A DNA stretch of 64,000 nt from Burkholderiales bacterium GJ-E10 (lineage in GTDB: Bacteria; Pseudomonadota; Gammaproteobacteria; Burkholderiales; Burkholderiaceae_F). Below the pieces are notes generated by a model that did no database searches, was not told the origin of the DNA, and saw nothing but the letters and a program-made list of their open reading frames with translations. The stretch is from NCBI GenBank assembly GCA_000828975.1, contig AP014683.1:2313700-2377699 (forward strand). Reading direction: 5' to 3'. Positions 45,701-55,661 of the stretch are shown in pieces; position 1 is the first letter of the stretch; each line of letters opens with the position of its first letter. The translations under genes were made by a program, and so were the position numbers.

Positions 45701-48240
45701 CCGCGCTGCAAACCCTGCTGGCGATCGTGCGGGAATTTCCGGCGCCGTCGCTGCCCGAGTCGGCGCCAGCCGCGGTAGCCGAGCCCCGGCCCGAACCGGC
45801 GGCGGAGCCGCCCGCGGAAGCGGCGCCCGAGGTCCCGGCCGCACCGGCAGAGCCGGCCACCCCGCCGACCCTCGACGAGATCGACGCCGATCTCGCCCCG
45901 ATCTTCCTTGCCGAAGCCCAGGACCTGTTCCCCGCCATCTCGGCAGACCTGCGACGCCTCGAGGAAGGCGTCGGCAGCCTGAGCGACGGCGGTCCCGCGG
46001 AAACGGCCCGCGAGCTGATGCGCGCCCTGCACACGCTCAAGGGAAGCGCGCGCATGGCCGGCGCGATGCGCCTGGGCGAAGTCGTCCATGCGATGGAAGC
46101 CCGGATCGAATCGGCGATCGGCACCGGCGAAGCGCCGGGAGCGCTGGCCGACGACCTGCACGGCCGCTTCGATCATGCCGCCGCGCTGTTCGAAGCCCTG
46201 CAGCACGCCCCCGCGCCCGAGACGACGGCAGCCGCAGCCGACACGAACGGGGCGGCCCCGGCGACGAACCCAACGGCGGTCACGGCAGCGGGCACGGCGG
46301 CGAGCACCCCCGTGGGCGCGGCGACGGCCATCGCCCCCAAGGAGGACAAGGCTCCGGCCGCGCACCTGCGCGTGCGTGCCGACATCCTCGATCGCCTGGT
46401 CGATCATGCTGGCGAAATCTCGATCACCCGGACCAAGCTCGAAACCGAACTGGGCCAGCTGCGCGGCGGATTGGGCGACCTCGCCGACAACATCCTGCGC
46501 CTGCGCACCCAGTTGCGCGAAATCGAAGTACAGGCGGACGCACAGATCCAGGCGCAATCGAACGAAACCCGGCATGCCGAGAATTTCGATCCACTCGAAT
46601 TCGACCGCTATTCGCGCCTGCAGGAGCTGACGCGCCAGCTCGCCGAGTCGGTCGAGGACGTCGCGCTGGTGCAGAGCGGCATGTCGCGCGCGCTGCAACT
46701 GGCGGACAACGACATCTCCGCGCAGTCCCGCCTGACGCGCGATCTGCAGCAGAACCTGCTGCACATGCGCATGGTGCCCTTCGCGAACGTCGCCGACCGC
46801 CTCTTTCGCGTGGCGCGGCAATCGGCGCGGGAACTGGGCAAGCGCGTGCGGCTCGACCTGGCAGGCGAAAACACCGAGGTCGACCGCAGCGTGCTCGAAC
46901 ACATGGCCGGCCCGTTCGAGCACCTCGTGCGCAACGCGATCGTGCACGGCCTGGAATCCCCGGCGGACCGGGCGGCGGCGGGGAAGCCCGACACCGGCGA
47001 GCTGCGGGTGTCCGTGCATCAGGAGAGCAACGAAGTCGTCGTCGTCTTTGCCGACGACGGCCGCGGGCTGGATTGGGAACGCATCCGCGCACGCGGCGAA
47101 TCGTCGGGCCGCATCCCCGCCGGCCGCATCCCCGACGAACGCGAGCTGATCGAACTCATTTTTGCGCCCGGATTCAGCACGGCGGACGAAGTGACCGAGC
47201 TGGCGGGGCGCGGGGTCGGCATGGACGCGGTGCGGGCGCAGGTTGCCGGCCTGGGCGGACGGATCGCGGTGTCCTCCGAAGCGGGGCGCGGCACCCGGTT
47301 CACGCTCTACCTGCCGATGAGCCTGTCGGTCATGCAGGTGGTGCTCGCGCGCATCGGCGACCAGCGCTTCGCCATCCCTGCCGCGATGGTGGAGCAGGAC
47401 CAGCACGTCGCCGCCGAGGAACTGCTGCCCGCGATCCAGCGCGGTGCGATCGCGTTCGAGGGCATCGGCGAAGTGGTGCTGCGCCCGCTTGCCCAACTCG
47501 TGGGACGCGACCCGACCCCGCCCGACACCGATACGCACGCGCTGGCGCTGCTGCGCCTGGGCGACGACCGGCTGGCCATCAGCGCCGACGAATTTTCCGC
47601 GCCGCGCGAAGTGGTGGTGAAGAACGTCGGGCCGCAGGTCGCGCGGCTGGCCGGCGTGCTCGGCGCGACCGTGCTGGGGGACGGACAGGTCGTACTGATC
47701 TGCAACCCGGTGCAACTGATCGCGCGGGCCCCCGAGCCGCCGGAAATCGTGGCGGACTTCGATCTGGATTCCATCGCACCGGAATCGGGCCTCGAGCGCA
47801 CGGCACCGGAAGGCGCGGCGCGCGACGAATCGCCCATCCCCGTGCGCGGCGCCCGCACGCACACCGCGCACATCCTCATCGTCGACGACTCGCTCACCGT
47901 GCGGCGCGTCACCCAGCGCCTGCTGGAACGCAACGGCTACCATACGATCCTCGCCAAGGACGGCATCGATGCGCTGCGCACGATCGAAACGCAGCGCCCG
48001 GACTGCATCCTGGCGGACATCGAGATGCCGCGCATGGACGGCTACGATCTCACCCGCGCAATCCGCGCCAACGCAGCCACCCACGACATTCCCGTCATCA
48101 TGATCACCTCGCGCACGGCGGAAAAGCACCGCCGCATGGCCTTTGAACTGGGCGCCGACGAGTACCTCGGAAAGCCGTACCAGGAAGAGGAACTGCTGCG
48201 GCTGATCCGCATGCACGTGGGGGCGAAGGCCCGCGTTTGA
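42751..48240 (+). CDS. pilL: Hybrid chemosensory histidine kinase PilL/ChpA
   Basis: 1829 residues. N-terminal ~650 residues are the low-complexity, helical FimL-like part. Then three HPt-type domains: HTLKGS at about 722, a variant HTLAGI at about 906, and HTLKGS at about 1093, separated by Pro/Ala-rich linkers. These are followed by a dimerisation domain ([15 protein letters not shown]), an ATPase with [14 protein letters not shown] (about 1390), a CheW domain (about 1526-1650), and a receiver whose Asp is in ILADIEMPR (about 1755). Last gene of the pil operon. The start could also be 42763. Confidence 0.95.
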   Translation: MQRAMTESIRPSTVAPPAAADATPLEWVRGEIRGSLTEAAQQVRAFLVAKTDPAPLRAARDHLHQVNGALQMLDLRGVTQVIEASERLVALWESNPRECLPSAVRSLEATFAAVRNYLDGLIRGRDEPPIRLYPYYREILVLLGAPRIHPADLLFPDFGRNPPPEQISVRPLSTDELRVRRVRYEEGLLRFLRDPENTLARSQMRDAVADLEGMPQRRSSRTFWWIVRGLFDALEVSGLPADGDCKRLLARINQQILRQLEGNFAIADRLMTDAIFHAARADRRVARVGEIRALFDLDTLVPDDFERATLTTIDTEALHELKSAIGQCKALWGQTGPAQPGNAGPAKASSAAAPRSDPEAADPFARAAQAAHRLGADAAASLIECMQTVAPRQASLGAAAREAVAMEIATALLLLELGVDTYPHSDPQFERRAAAMIGRIERAAQGLPLDPAEPWLTELAQSAQERASLETVIAEMRAMLREAELRLDTFFRDPAQRDPLVDLDASFEQMAGVFAVLGHEDAVAALHDITAAVRRFRDPAVDADRQEFARIAQNLGAIGFFVDMLAQDPAAPRAMFRYDPQTGMLHADIATARETPAAPPEEEDDAVAAAATSTTRAPVGAGVPGPARAAVADATDGGAGAAGHDADGEEQSSAEWLAAGREAPVHAPSAPLPESAAAADQELFEIFLAEADEQLQAIEEQIERLRGDSGDRDALTMTRRAFHTLKGSSRMVGLHDFGEFAWALEQCFNVVLSQEQPASPDLIELTAASAVRMGAWIAALRHDPQARIEDGPAWIAAADAVRSGRPFELPEAAHPPLVAPAPAPELQEVPADDALSPAPPPESGIETPPADDTLRIGPVAVSRGLYAIFLQESDECIRALEDGIARWRARQGDDAQADFEPLVRRAHTLAGIAGTVGVEPVCALAEPIDAVLQWVFARATTGVVPFRPTDAQFGTLSDGIGQMKAMLHQFAGGVHPDPDPASAAALQTLLAIVREFPAPSLPESAPAAVAEPRPEPAAEPPAEAAPEVPAAPAEPATPPTLDEIDADLAPIFLAEAQDLFPAISADLRRLEEGVGSLSDGGPAETARELMRALHTLKGSARMAGAMRLGEVVHAMEARIESAIGTGEAPGALADDLHGRFDHAAALFEALQHAPAPETTAAAADTNGAAPATNPTAVTAAGTAASTPVGAATAIAPKEDKAPAAHLRVRADILDRLVDHAGEISITRTKLETELGQLRGGLGDLADNILRLRTQLREIEVQADAQIQAQSNETRHAENFDPLEFDRYSRLQELTRQLAESVEDVALVQSGMSRALQLADNDISAQSRLTRDLQQNLLHMRMVPFANVADRLFRVARQSARELGKRVRLDLAGENTEVDRSVLEHMAGPFEHLVRNAIVHGLESPADRAAAGKPDTGELRVSVHQESNEVVVVFADDGRGLDWERIRARGESSGRIPAGRIPDERELIELIFAPGFSTADEVTELAGRGVGMDAVRAQVAGLGGRIAVSSEAGRGTRFTLYLPMSLSVMQVVLARIGDQRFAIPAAMVEQDQHVAAEELLPAIQRGAIAFEGIGEVVLRPLAQLVGRDPTPPDTDTHALALLRLGDDRLAISADEFSAPREVVVKNVGPQVARLAGVLGATVLGDGQVVLICNPVQLIARAPEPPEIVADFDLDSIAPESGLERTAPEGAARDESPIPVRGARTHTAHILIVDDSLTVRRVTQRLLERNGYHTILAKDGIDALRTIETQRPDCILADIEMPRMDGYDLTRAIRANAATHDIPVIMITSRTAEKHRRMAFELGADEYLGKPYQEEELLRLIRMHVGAKARV

Positions 48241-48250
48241 AGGAACACCG

Positions 48251-49096
48251 TTGCTGCCAACACGAGACTTTTCAAACCTGCTCGCCGCGCGCTGGCGCGA
48301 CGCGGACTCCCTGCTCTGCGTCGGCCTCGACCCCGACCCGCAACGATTCGCGCCGTCGCTGCGCGGCCGCAAGGATGCGATTCTCCGGTTCTGCTGCGCC
48401 GTCGCCGACGCCACCGCACCCTATGCCTGCGCATTCAAGCCGCAGATCGCCTACTTCGCCTCGCAACGCGCCGAGGACCAGCTCGAAGAACTGATGGCGC
48501 ACCTGCGTGCGCGGCACCCGGGCATTCCCGTCGTCCTCGACGCCAAGCGCGGCGACATCGGCTCGACCGCCGAGCAATACGCGCGCGAAGCCTTCGAGCG
48601 ATATGGCGCCGATGCCGTGACGCTCTCGCCCTTCATGGGCCACGACACGATCGAGCCGTTCCTGGCGTATGCGGGGCGCGCGGCCTTCCTGCTCTGCCGC
48701 ACGAGCAATCCCGGCGGCAACGATCTGCAGATGCTCGACGTCGGCGGCGAGCATCTCTTCGAGCGCCTCGCGCGGCTGGCCGCCGACGCCTGGCACCGGC
48801 CGGGACAGATCGGCCTGGTCGTCGGGGCGACCTTCCCCCGGGAGTTGGCGCGCGTGCGCGAACTCGCACCGTCGCTGCCGCTGCTCGTTCCGGGCGTGGG
48901 CGCCCAGGGCGGCGACATTCCCGCCACCGTGCGGGCGGGCTGCGACACCGACGGATTCGGCCTGCTGATCAATTCCTCGCGGGCGATCCTGTATGCGAGT
49001 TCCGGCGACGACTACGCCGACGCCGCGGCACAGGCGGCCCGGCAGACGCGCGACGAGATCAACCGCTCCCGGGACGGTCGCCGAGGCAGCCGATAA
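48251..49096 (+). CDS. pyrF: Orotidine-5'-phosphate decarboxylase, type 2
   Basis: 281 residues from a TTG start with AAGGA 7-8 bases upstream. LCVGLDPD, the catalytic [14 protein letters not shown] (K and D), and the GVGAQGGD phosphate loop identify the type 2 OMP decarboxylase, which completes UMP synthesis. It follows pilL by 10 bases, and converges on pncC with a 38-base overlap. Confidence 0.96.
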   Translation: MLPTRDFSNLLAARWRDADSLLCVGLDPDPQRFAPSLRGRKDAILRFCCAVADATAPYACAFKPQIAYFASQRAEDQLEELMAHLRARHPGIPVVLDAKRGDIGSTAEQYAREAFERYGADAVTLSPFMGHDTIEPFLAYAGRAAFLLCRTSNPGGNDLQMLDVGGEHLFERLARLAADAWHRPGQIGLVVGATFPRELARVRELAPSLPLLVPGVGAQGGDIPATVRAGCDTDGFGLLINSSRAILYASSGDDYADAAAQAARQTRDEINRSRDGRRGSR

Positions 49097-49583
49097 GGCC
49101 GGCCATCGCCTCCGCGATCGACTGCGTCCGCACCGCCGCCCGGTCGCCATCGAAATGCCGCGTCGCCGTCCGCACCCAGGGGGGGACGGTCGGGTCGCGC
49201 CGCAGCGCCCACGCGAAGCACACGGTTCCGACCGGCTTTCCCGGGCTGCCGCCGTCGGGACCGGCGATTCCGGTCACGGCGACGGCCGTGTGGGCATGGC
49301 TCTGCGCCAACGCCCCCAGCGCCATCGCCCGCGCCACCGGCTCGCTCACCGCACCGTAGTCGCGCAGGTAGGCCTGCGCCACGCCCAGCATGCGCTGCTT
49401 GGCCTCGTTGGAATAGACGACGAACCCGCGATCGAACCATGCGCTCGACCCGGGTACCTGGGTCACCGCATACGAAACGCCCCCCGCCGTGCAGGATTCC
49501 GCGGTGGCCAGGACCAATCCCTCCGCGGCAAGCCGCGCGCCGAGTTCGCGCGCCAGCACCAGCAGGTGCGCGCCCGATTCCAT
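49059..49583 (-). CDS. pncC: Nicotinamide-nucleotide amidase PncC (CinA C-terminal domain)
   Basis: 174 residues from [27 protein letters not shown] contains the catalytic serine, followed by [25 protein letters not shown], the CinA-C signature. It deamidates NMN to NaMN to recycle NAD. No N-terminal competence domain is attached. Its ATG overlaps the pgpA stop by one base. Confidence 0.95.
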   Translation of the reverse strand: MESGAHLLVLARELGARLAAEGLVLATAESCTAGGVSYAVTQVPGSSAWFDRGFVVYSNEAKQRMLGVAQAYLRDYGAVSEPVARAMALGALAQSHAHTAVAVTGIAGPDGGSPGKPVGTVCFAWALRRDPTVPPWVRTATRHFDGDRAAVRTQSIAEAMAGLIGCLGDRPGSG

Positions 49584-50107
49584 CACCGCAACAGGCGCAG
49601 GCCGATGGCGATGACCAGCAGCGTATACAAAGCCGCGACGAGGTCGTCGGCCATCACGCCGACGCCGCCTTTCCAGTGCCGGTCGATGTTGCGAATCGGC
49701 GGCGGCTTGGTGATGTCGAAGATCCGGAAGAGCACGAACGCGACCGCCTGCAGCCCCCAGGGGTGATCTCCCGCGGGCAGCAGCACGAGAACCAGCCAGA
49801 ACGCGACGATTTCGTCGACGACGATGGTCCCCGAATCGGCCTCGCCCAGCATTTCGCCGGTGTGCTGGGCCGCCCAGGTGCCGAGCATCAGCGCCACCGC
49901 CACCACCAGCAGTCCGGTCGCCAGGTCCGGCGCACCGTGGGGCGCGATCACGACGAAGAGCGCCCAGGCAAGCGCCGTGCCCCAGGTGCCAGGGCCGGGA
50001 CGCAGCAGCCCGCTGCCCAGGCCGGTGGCGATCCAATGCGCGGGATGGGAAAGCGGGGGGCGGGAGGGCGAAGGGGATTTCCGTTCTTCTCCGGTGGACG
50101 TGCTCAT
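49583..50107 (-). CDS. pgpA: Phosphatidylglycerophosphatase A
   Basis: 174 residues. GLGSGLLRPGPGTWGTALAWAL near the N-terminus, DEIVAFWLVL, and RIFDITKPPPIRNIDRHWKGGVGVMADDLVAA are PgpA motifs, with membrane helices. It dephosphorylates PGP to phosphatidylglycerol. AGGAGG upstream of the ATG at 50107; 21 bases after thiL. Confidence 0.96.
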   Translation of the reverse strand: MSTSTGEERKSPSPSRPPLSHPAHWIATGLGSGLLRPGPGTWGTALAWALFVVIAPHGAPDLATGLLVVAVALMLGTWAAQHTGEMLGEADSGTIVVDEIVAFWLVLVLLPAGDHPWGLQAVAFVLFRIFDITKPPPIRNIDRHWKGGVGVMADDLVAALYTLLVIAIGLRLLR

Positions 50108-50128
50108 GGCGCCTCCTGTTCCGCCCAA

Positions 50129-51103
50129 TCAAGTCGGAAACTGATTGAACGCCTTCAGTGTATCCCCGATCGGATCGCCCGCGGCGTTGTGCAAGCGCAA
50201 ACCATGCGCCAGGTCGACCCGGCCGATGCGGGACACCGGCACGCCGCTGCGCGCCGCCGCGGCAAGCACGGCATCCCGGTTTTCCGGGGCGGCGGTGAAC
50301 ACGAGTTCGTAGTCGTCGCCGCCGGCCAGGATGCAATGCTGCTGCCGCACCGTGCCCAGCCCCGCGAACGCGGGCGCGCGCGGCACGTCCTCCCAGACCA
50401 CGTCCGCGCCGACGCCCGACCGCTCGAGGATGTGTCCCAGATCACCGACCAGACCGTCGGACACGTCCGCCGCCGCCGTCGCCAGCCCGAGCAATTCCCG
50501 CCCCAGGGCGACGCGCGGCTGCGGCCGGTCCATCCGCCGGAAACAGGTTTCCGCCTCCGCGCCGAGCGCCTCGAGCGGCAGTTCGCCGCGCCGGACCGCC
50601 AGCGCAAGCGCGGCTTCGCCCAGCCACCCCGAAACCCAGACATCATCACCCGGGCGGGCGCCGGCGCGGCCTCGGACCATTCCCGGATCGACCTCGCCGA
50701 TGGCGGTGATCGCCACCGTCAACGGCCCGCCGCGCGTGGCGGTGCGGACCGTATCGCCGCCGACGAGATGGCAGCCATGCTCCTGCGCCAGCGCGAACAG
50801 ACCGCGCGAAAACGCCTCCAGCCATGCCGGGTCGGCGGCAGGCAGGGCCAGGCCGAGCAGGAAGCTGCGCGGGCGGGCGCCCGCCGCGGCGAGATCGGAG
50901 AGATTGACGGCAAGGCACTTGTGGCCGAGGGCATCCGGTTCGGCGCCAGGAAAGAAATGCACGCCTTCGACCAGCATGTCGGTGGTGAGCGCAAGCGTCA
51001 CCCCGCCGACATCCATCAGCGCGCAATCGTCGCCCACGCCCTGGCGTTCGGGCACCGGGCGGGTGAAATAGCGGGCGATCAGGCCGAATTCGTCGAGGGA
51101 CAT
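50129..51103 (-). CDS. thiL: Thiamine-monophosphate kinase
   Basis: 324 residues from MSLDEFGLIARYF. GDDCALMD, NLSDLAAAGARPRSFLLGLALP, GGDTV and DVSDGLVGDLGHIL are the metal and ATP motifs of ThiL, which forms thiamine diphosphate. Between nusB and pgpA, a conserved order. Confidence 0.96.
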   Translation of the reverse strand: MSLDEFGLIARYFTRPVPERQGVGDDCALMDVGGVTLALTTDMLVEGVHFFPGAEPDALGHKCLAVNLSDLAAAGARPRSFLLGLALPAADPAWLEAFSRGLFALAQEHGCHLVGGDTVRTATRGGPLTVAITAIGEVDPGMVRGRAGARPGDDVWVSGWLGEAALALAVRRGELPLEALGAEAETCFRRMDRPQPRVALGRELLGLATAAADVSDGLVGDLGHILERSGVGADVVWEDVPRAPAFAGLGTVRQQHCILAGGDDYELVFTAAPENRDAVLAAAARSGVPVSRIGRVDLAHGLRLHNAAGDPIGDTLKAFNQFPT

Positions 51104-51155
51104 GGCACAGCGATGAGGAAGCGCACGCGGACCCGCGGTGGGCCGGCCCCGCGCA

Positions 51156-51635
51156 TCACTGCGCGGAGACTTCTCCGCTCCGCAACCGCGCCGCCAGTTT
51201 GTCGAGGACGCCGTTGACGTAGCGGTGGCCATCGGTGCCGCCGTAGCGCTTGGCCACCTCGATCGCCTCGTTGATCGCCACGCGGTAGGGAATTTCCAGC
51301 CGATGCTTGAGTTCGTACGCCCCGAGCAGCAGCACGGCGTGTTCGACCGGACTCAATTCCGCGATCGGACGGTCGATCAGGCCGGCCAACTCGCCGCGCA
51401 GTTCCTCCGCCGCCGCCACCGTCCCACCGAAGATCTCCCGGAAATACGGCACATCGATCTTGGCGATCTGCTCCTCGGTGAGGAGACGCGTCCCGATCGC
51501 CGCGGCGTCGCCGCCGTTCAGCAGCCACCCGTACAAGCCCTGCACCGCCAGCGCGCGGGCATGGTGGCGTGCGCCCGCATTCGCGGCGCCGCGCGGCTTG
51601 CCCGTACGGACGGTCGACGCCACTGGATCAGGCAT
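51156..51635 (-). CDS. nusB: Transcription antitermination factor NusB
   Basis: 159 residues. The Arg-rich N-terminus, HHARALAVQGLYGW, and the C-terminal PYRVAINEAIEVAKRYGGTDGHRYVNGVLDKLA are the NusB signatures. It binds boxA RNA in rRNA transcription. It overlaps ribH by 8 bases. Confidence 0.96.
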   Translation of the reverse strand: MPDPVASTVRTGKPRGAANAGARHHARALAVQGLYGWLLNGGDAAAIGTRLLTEEQIAKIDVPYFREIFGGTVAAAEELRGELAGLIDRPIAELSPVEHAVLLLGAYELKHRLEIPYRVAINEAIEVAKRYGGTDGHRYVNGVLDKLAARLRSGEVSAQ

Positions 51636-52116
51636 CGGATTCGTCGTCGCCGCCATCGTCGTCCAGCGCCAGGAGCAGGTTGGCCATTTCCACCGCCGTG
51701 CGGGCGGCGTCCGCCCCCTTCTCCACGACGCGTTCGCGCGCCTGATCCTCGTCGTTGGTGGTGAGGATGCCGTTGGCCACCGGCAGGCCCTGCGCCAGGG
51801 CAACCTGGGCGACACCGGCCGCCGACTGCTCGGCGACGATCTCGAAATGGTAGGTGTCGCCGCGGATCACGCAGCCCAGGGCGATCAGCGCGTCGAACTG
51901 GTCCCGTGCGGCCAGGGCCGCGAGGGCGATCGGGATCTCCAGCGCGCCGGGGACCGAAATGATGGTGACGTCGTCCTCATCCACGCCCAAGTCGGCCAGC
52001 TCGCGCAGGCAGGAGGCAAGCAGCGACTCGCCCGCCCAAGTGTTGAACCGAGACCAGACGATGCCGATGCGCAGTTGCGTACCGTCCAGGTCCGGGGCAA
52101 TCGTATCTACTGTCAT
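51628..52116 (-). CDS. ribH: 6,7-dimethyl-8-ribityllumazine synthase
   Basis: 162 residues. WSRFNTWAGESLL, PGALEIPIAL, GCVIRGDTYHFEIVAE and GILTTNDEDQARER (catalytic His and ribityl-binding residues) are typical. It condenses the RibB product with the pyrimidine intermediate. Overlaps ribB by 4 bases; a short acidic tail (DDDGGDDESDA) is added. Confidence 0.97.
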   Translation of the reverse strand: MTVDTIAPDLDGTQLRIGIVWSRFNTWAGESLLASCLRELADLGVDEDDVTIISVPGALEIPIALAALAARDQFDALIALGCVIRGDTYHFEIVAEQSAAGVAQVALAQGLPVANGILTTNDEDQARERVVEKGADAARTAVEMANLLLALDDDGGDDESDA

Positions 52117-53315
52117 GGCGATTCGCTCTCCAAGTATCCGGTTGTGATGAGGCCGAAGCCGGCCATCGAAGGCATCTTGCGCGGCTTGGCGAGCAGCTTC
52201 ATCCGCCGCACGCCCAAATCGAGCAGGATCTGTGCGCCCACGCCGTAGGTGCGCAGGTCATGGCGATCCCCATGGGACTCGGTGCCGCCCGGTGCGCTGC
52301 CGCGCAGCAGGCGCTCCTGCAGATCCGCCGCGGACTCGCCGCAGTTGAGCAGCACGGCCACGCCGCAATCGGCGCGGGCGATCGCCGCCAGCGCCTGCGC
52401 GAGCGGCCAGGAGTGCTCCGCATCGCCGATCCCCAGGGTATCGAGCACCGACAACGGTTCATGCACGCGCACCAGGGTGTCGGTCCGGGCGTCCGGCGTG
52501 CCGCGCACGAGCGCGATGTGCAGCGACCCGGTCGGCTGGTCGCGGTAGACCACCATGTCGAAAGCGCCGGCGCAGGTCTGCACCGGACGCTGCGTCAGCC
52601 GCTCGATCATGCTCTCGTGGGCCGCGCGATAGTGGATCAGGTCCGCAATGGTGCCGAGCTTCAAGCCGTGCTGCGCCGCGAAGCGCCGCAGATCCGGCAA
52701 CCGCGCCATGCTGCCGTCTTCGTTCATGATCTCGCACAGCACCGCCGACGGGGTCAGACCGGCGAGCCGCGCCAGATCGCAGCAGGCCTCGGTATGGCCG
52801 GCCCGCACCAGGACGCCGCCGGGCTTGCTCACCAGCGGGAACACGTGGCCCGGCGAGACGATCTGTTCCGGGCGCGCGTCCGGCCGCGACGCGACGCGGA
52901 TCGTGTGGGCGCGATCCGCGGCCGAAATGCCGGTGCTCACGCCCTCGGCCGCCTCGATCGCGACGGTAAACGCCGTGCCGTGCATGCTGCGGTTGTCGCC
53001 GGCCATCGGCGCGAGCCGCAGACGTGTCGCCTGCTCGTCGGTAATCGCCATGCAGACCAGGCCGCGTCCGTACTTGGCAAGGAAATTGATCTTTTCCGGC
53101 GTGACGAAGTCCGACGCGAAAATCAGGTCACCCTCGTTCTCGCGGTCCTCATCGTCGACCAGCACGACGATCCGCCCGTTGCGGATCTCCTCGACGATCT
53201 CCCAGGTCGACGAAATGGCCGCGCCTTCGGTCGATGCCGCCGCGTGCCGCGTGGAAAAACCCGCCTCTTCCGTGCCTCGATGATCGCTCAACACCCGCCC
53301 CTCACCCCTTCCCAT
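52113..53315 (-). CDS. ribBX: RibB (DHBP synthase) fused to a degenerate GTP cyclohydrolase II domain
   Basis: 400 residues. The N-terminal half has DDEDRENEGDLIFASDFVT, RAGHTEACCDLARLAGL and GVSTGISAADRA of 3,4-dihydroxy-2-butanone 4-phosphate synthase. The C-terminal half keeps the fold (DLRTYGVGAQILLDLGVRRMKLL) but lacks the three zinc Cys of GTP cyclohydrolase II (HEPLSVLDTLGIGDAEHS where C-x10-C-x-C is expected), and the GRNIGL substrate loop. This resembles RibBX proteins; a separate ribA is required. The start at 53315 is uncertain; a GTG at 53294 is an alternative. Confidence 0.93.
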   Translation of the reverse strand: MGRGEGRVLSDHRGTEEAGFSTRHAAASTEGAAISSTWEIVEEIRNGRIVVLVDDEDRENEGDLIFASDFVTPEKINFLAKYGRGLVCMAITDEQATRLRLAPMAGDNRSMHGTAFTVAIEAAEGVSTGISAADRAHTIRVASRPDARPEQIVSPGHVFPLVSKPGGVLVRAGHTEACCDLARLAGLTPSAVLCEIMNEDGSMARLPDLRRFAAQHGLKLGTIADLIHYRAAHESMIERLTQRPVQTCAGAFDMVVYRDQPTGSLHIALVRGTPDARTDTLVRVHEPLSVLDTLGIGDAEHSWPLAQALAAIARADCGVAVLLNCGESAADLQERLLRGSAPGGTESHGDRHDLRTYGVGAQILLDLGVRRMKLLAKPRKMPSMAGFGLITTGYLESESP

Positions 53316-53346
53316 CTCCCCTCCAGGAGCGGGGAAACGGCAAAAT

Positions 53347-53979
53347 TCAACGAATCGGATCGCAATCGCGCGCCCGCACGACGTAGCGGGCCAGCAGATC
53401 CGCCTCGATATTAACCCTCGCGCCCGGCACCAGGAGCGCGAAGGTCGTCGCCGCGATGGTATGCGGGATCAAATTGATCGAAATCTCGCAGCCGCCGTCC
53501 CGATCCGTAACCCGGTCCGTAACCCGGTTGATCGTGAGACTCACACCGTTGACGGCAACCGACCCTTTGGGCGCCATGTAGATCGCAAGATCCGCCGGAA
53601 TGCGCACGGCGAGTTCCGTCGATTCGCCGGCCGGCGCCATGCGCACGACCTCCCCCACGCCATCGACGTGGCCGGCCATGAGGTGCCCTCCCAGCTTGTC
53701 GCCCAGCGCCAACGCGGTTTCCAGATTCACCGCGCCCGGCGCGTCGAGCCCGATGGTCTTCGACAGGGTTTCCCGCGACACGTCGGCCGCGAAGATGCCA
53801 CCCCGCAGATCGACGACGGTGAGACAGACGCCGCTCACCGCGATGCTGTCGCCCAAGGCGATCGGGCGCGGCGCAAGCCCTCCGGCGTCGACCTCGATGC
53901 GGACGCCGGCATCCCGCGCGTCGGACCGCGGCTGGACCGACACGATGCGGCCGATGGATTGAACAAGACCAGTGAACAT
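53347..53979 (-). CDS. ribE: Riboflavin synthase alpha subunit
   Basis: 210 residues with the two lumazine-binding repeats: MFTGLVQSIGRI at the start, and GVCLTVVD and GVSLTINRV in each half, plus GHVDGVGEV. It makes riboflavin from two lumazines. A 12-base tandem duplication gives VTDRVTDRDGG in the second half. Between ribD and ribB. Confidence 0.97.
   Translation of the reverse strand: MFTGLVQSIGRIVSVQPRSDARDAGVRIEVDAGGLAPRPIALGDSIAVSGVCLTVVDLRGGIFAADVSRETLSKTIGLDAPGAVNLETALALGDKLGGHLMAGHVDGVGEVVRMAPAGESTELAVRIPADLAIYMAPKGSVAVNGVSLTINRVTDRVTDRDGGCEISINLIPHTIAATTFALLVPGARVNIEADLLARYVVRARDCDPIR
53505..53528. repeat. 12-bp tandem duplication in ribE
   Basis: ccgtaacccggt occurs twice back to back, in frame, encoding a duplicated VTDR. 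Confidence 0.9.
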
Positions 53980-53985
53980 GGTGAA

Positions 53986-55077
53986 TTATTGCACCCGCGC
54001 CAGGATCCGCAGGTCGGAGCCGATCATCGTCGCCTCCCGGATCTGCAGCGACCGCGCCAGCGACAGGCTCTCCAGCTTCGGCAACCGGCACATCGGTTGG
54101 CCAGGGCCGATCAGCATCGGCGCCAGATACATCAGCAGTTCATCGGCCCATCCACCGCGCACCAGTTCCCCGGAAAGCGCCGGCCCGGCCTCGGCATGCA
54201 GGTCGTTCACGCCCCGCCGCCCCAGTTCCGCCAGCAGCGCGCCGAGATCGACCCGCCCGTCGGGTCCCGGACACACGAAGACCTCCGCGTTCTTGCGCGC
54301 CAGCACGGCCTCCTTGACCGCGTCGCCGCGGGCGCAGGCGATCAGCACGGGGTTGCCATCGAACAGGCGCGCGCCGGGGTCGATCGCGCACGCGCTGTCG
54401 GCGACGACCTTCAAAGGCTGACGCGACACCGCGTCCCCACGTGCGGTAAGCAGGGGATCGTCGGCGCGCACCGTGCCGATCCCCGTCAGAATCGCGCAGG
54501 CGCGCGCGCGCCAGGCGTGGCCGTCGGCCCGCGCCGCCTCGCCGGTGATCCACTTGGATTCGCCGTTCTCCAGGGCAGTACGCCCGTCCAGGCTTGCCGC
54601 GATCTTGACCCGTACCCGGGGCCGGCCCCGGGTCATGCGCGAAAAGAATCCGGCGTTGGCATCGGCGGCGTCCTGCCGCAGCAGGCCGCAACGCACGTCG
54701 ACACCGGCCTCGCGCAGCATGGCGAGTCCGCGGCCCGCCACGCGGGGATTGGGATCCTCCACCGCGGCGACGACGCACCCGATGCCGGCCTCGATGAGCG
54801 CCATCGCACAGGGCGGCGTACGGCCGAAATGGGAACACGGTTCCAGGGTGACGTAGGCCGTGGCACCACGCACGTCGTTGCCGCGGCGACGCGCGTCCTG
54901 AAGGGCCTCGACCTCGGCATGATTGCGGCCCGGCGGCTGCGTGCAGCCCTCCCCCAGGATCTCCTCGCCCCGGGCGATCACGCAGCCGACGTGCGGATTG
55001 GGCGTCACGCGCCCCTGGGCGCGCGCCCCGAGTTCGAGCGCGCGGCGCATGAGGCGATCATCGGCTTCCGAGTACAC
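53986..55077 (-). CDS. ribD: Bifunctional deaminase/reductase RibD
   Basis: 363 residues. The deaminase zinc site is NHAEVEAL ... EPCSHFGRTPPC; the reductase has KIAASLDGRTAL and SKWITGEAARADGHAWRARACAILTGIGTVRADDP. Second and third steps of riboflavin synthesis. In the middle of the nrdR-ribD-ribE-ribB-ribH run. Confidence 0.97.
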   Translation of the reverse strand: MYSEADDRLMRRALELGARAQGRVTPNPHVGCVIARGEEILGEGCTQPPGRNHAEVEALQDARRRGNDVRGATAYVTLEPCSHFGRTPPCAMALIEAGIGCVVAAVEDPNPRVAGRGLAMLREAGVDVRCGLLRQDAADANAGFFSRMTRGRPRVRVKIAASLDGRTALENGESKWITGEAARADGHAWRARACAILTGIGTVRADDPLLTARGDAVSRQPLKVVADSACAIDPGARLFDGNPVLIACARGDAVKEAVLARKNAEVFVCPGPDGRVDLGALLAELGRRGVNDLHAEAGPALSGELVRGGWADELLMYLAPMLIGPGQPMCRLPKLESLSLARSLQIREATMIGSDLRILARVQ

Positions 55078-55091
55078 GTGTCGCGTTCTCC

Positions 55092-55556
55092 CTAAGCGCC
55101 GCGCCGCCGCGGACGGACTTCCTTGACCACCTCGGTGAACGCCTCGACGTCCTCGAAACTTCGATAGACCGACGCGAACCGGATGTAGGCCACCTTGTCG
55201 AGGCGGCGCAGTTCGCGCATGACCAGCTCGCCCAGCTTTTCACTGCGGATCTCGCGCTGCCCGGTGCCGAGCAGGCGCTCCTCGATGCGGTTGATCGCCT
55301 CCTCCACCGCCTCGCGCGCGACCGGTCGCTTGCGCAGCGCGAGCAGCATCGAGGCACGAAGCTTGGCGCGATCGTAGTCGGCGCGGCTGCCGCCGCGCTT
55401 GACGATGGTCGGAAGCGCCAGTTCGACGCGCTCGTAGGTGGTGAAGCGCTTTTCGCAGGCGAGGCAGCGCCGGCGGCGGCGGATCGCGGCGCCCTCGTCG
55501 GACGCGCGCGAGTCAACCACCTGCGTGTCGGGATGGGAGCAGAACGGGCACTTCAT
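55092..55556 (-). CDS. nrdR: Transcriptional repressor NrdR
   Basis: 154 residues. N-terminal zinc ribbon [17 protein letters not shown]...[16 protein letters not shown] and the ATP-cone ([16 protein letters not shown]) are diagnostic. NrdR represses ribonucleotide reductase genes when dATP is bound. Upstream of ribD, downstream of glyA. Confidence 0.97.
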   Translation of the reverse strand: MKCPFCSHPDTQVVDSRASDEGAAIRRRRRCLACEKRFTTYERVELALPTIVKRGGSRADYDRAKLRASMLLALRKRPVAREAVEEAINRIEERLLGTGQREIRSEKLGELVMRELRRLDKVAYIRFASVYRSFEDVEAFTEVVKEVRPRRRGA

Positions 55557-55661
55557 GCGCGCCGTTCCGAAGCCCGCGATGCGGGAGCCCGGCCCTGCCG
55601 CCTCGTCGGCGCCCGATCTCGCACCGGGCGCGAGCGGGGCCGAATCCCCGCAGTCATGGGA

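Noticed and set aside
43741..48414. 1557-aa minus-strand ORF opposite pilL
   Set aside because: A shadow of a GC-rich gene; the plus strand has clear HPt, kinase, CheW and receiver domains.
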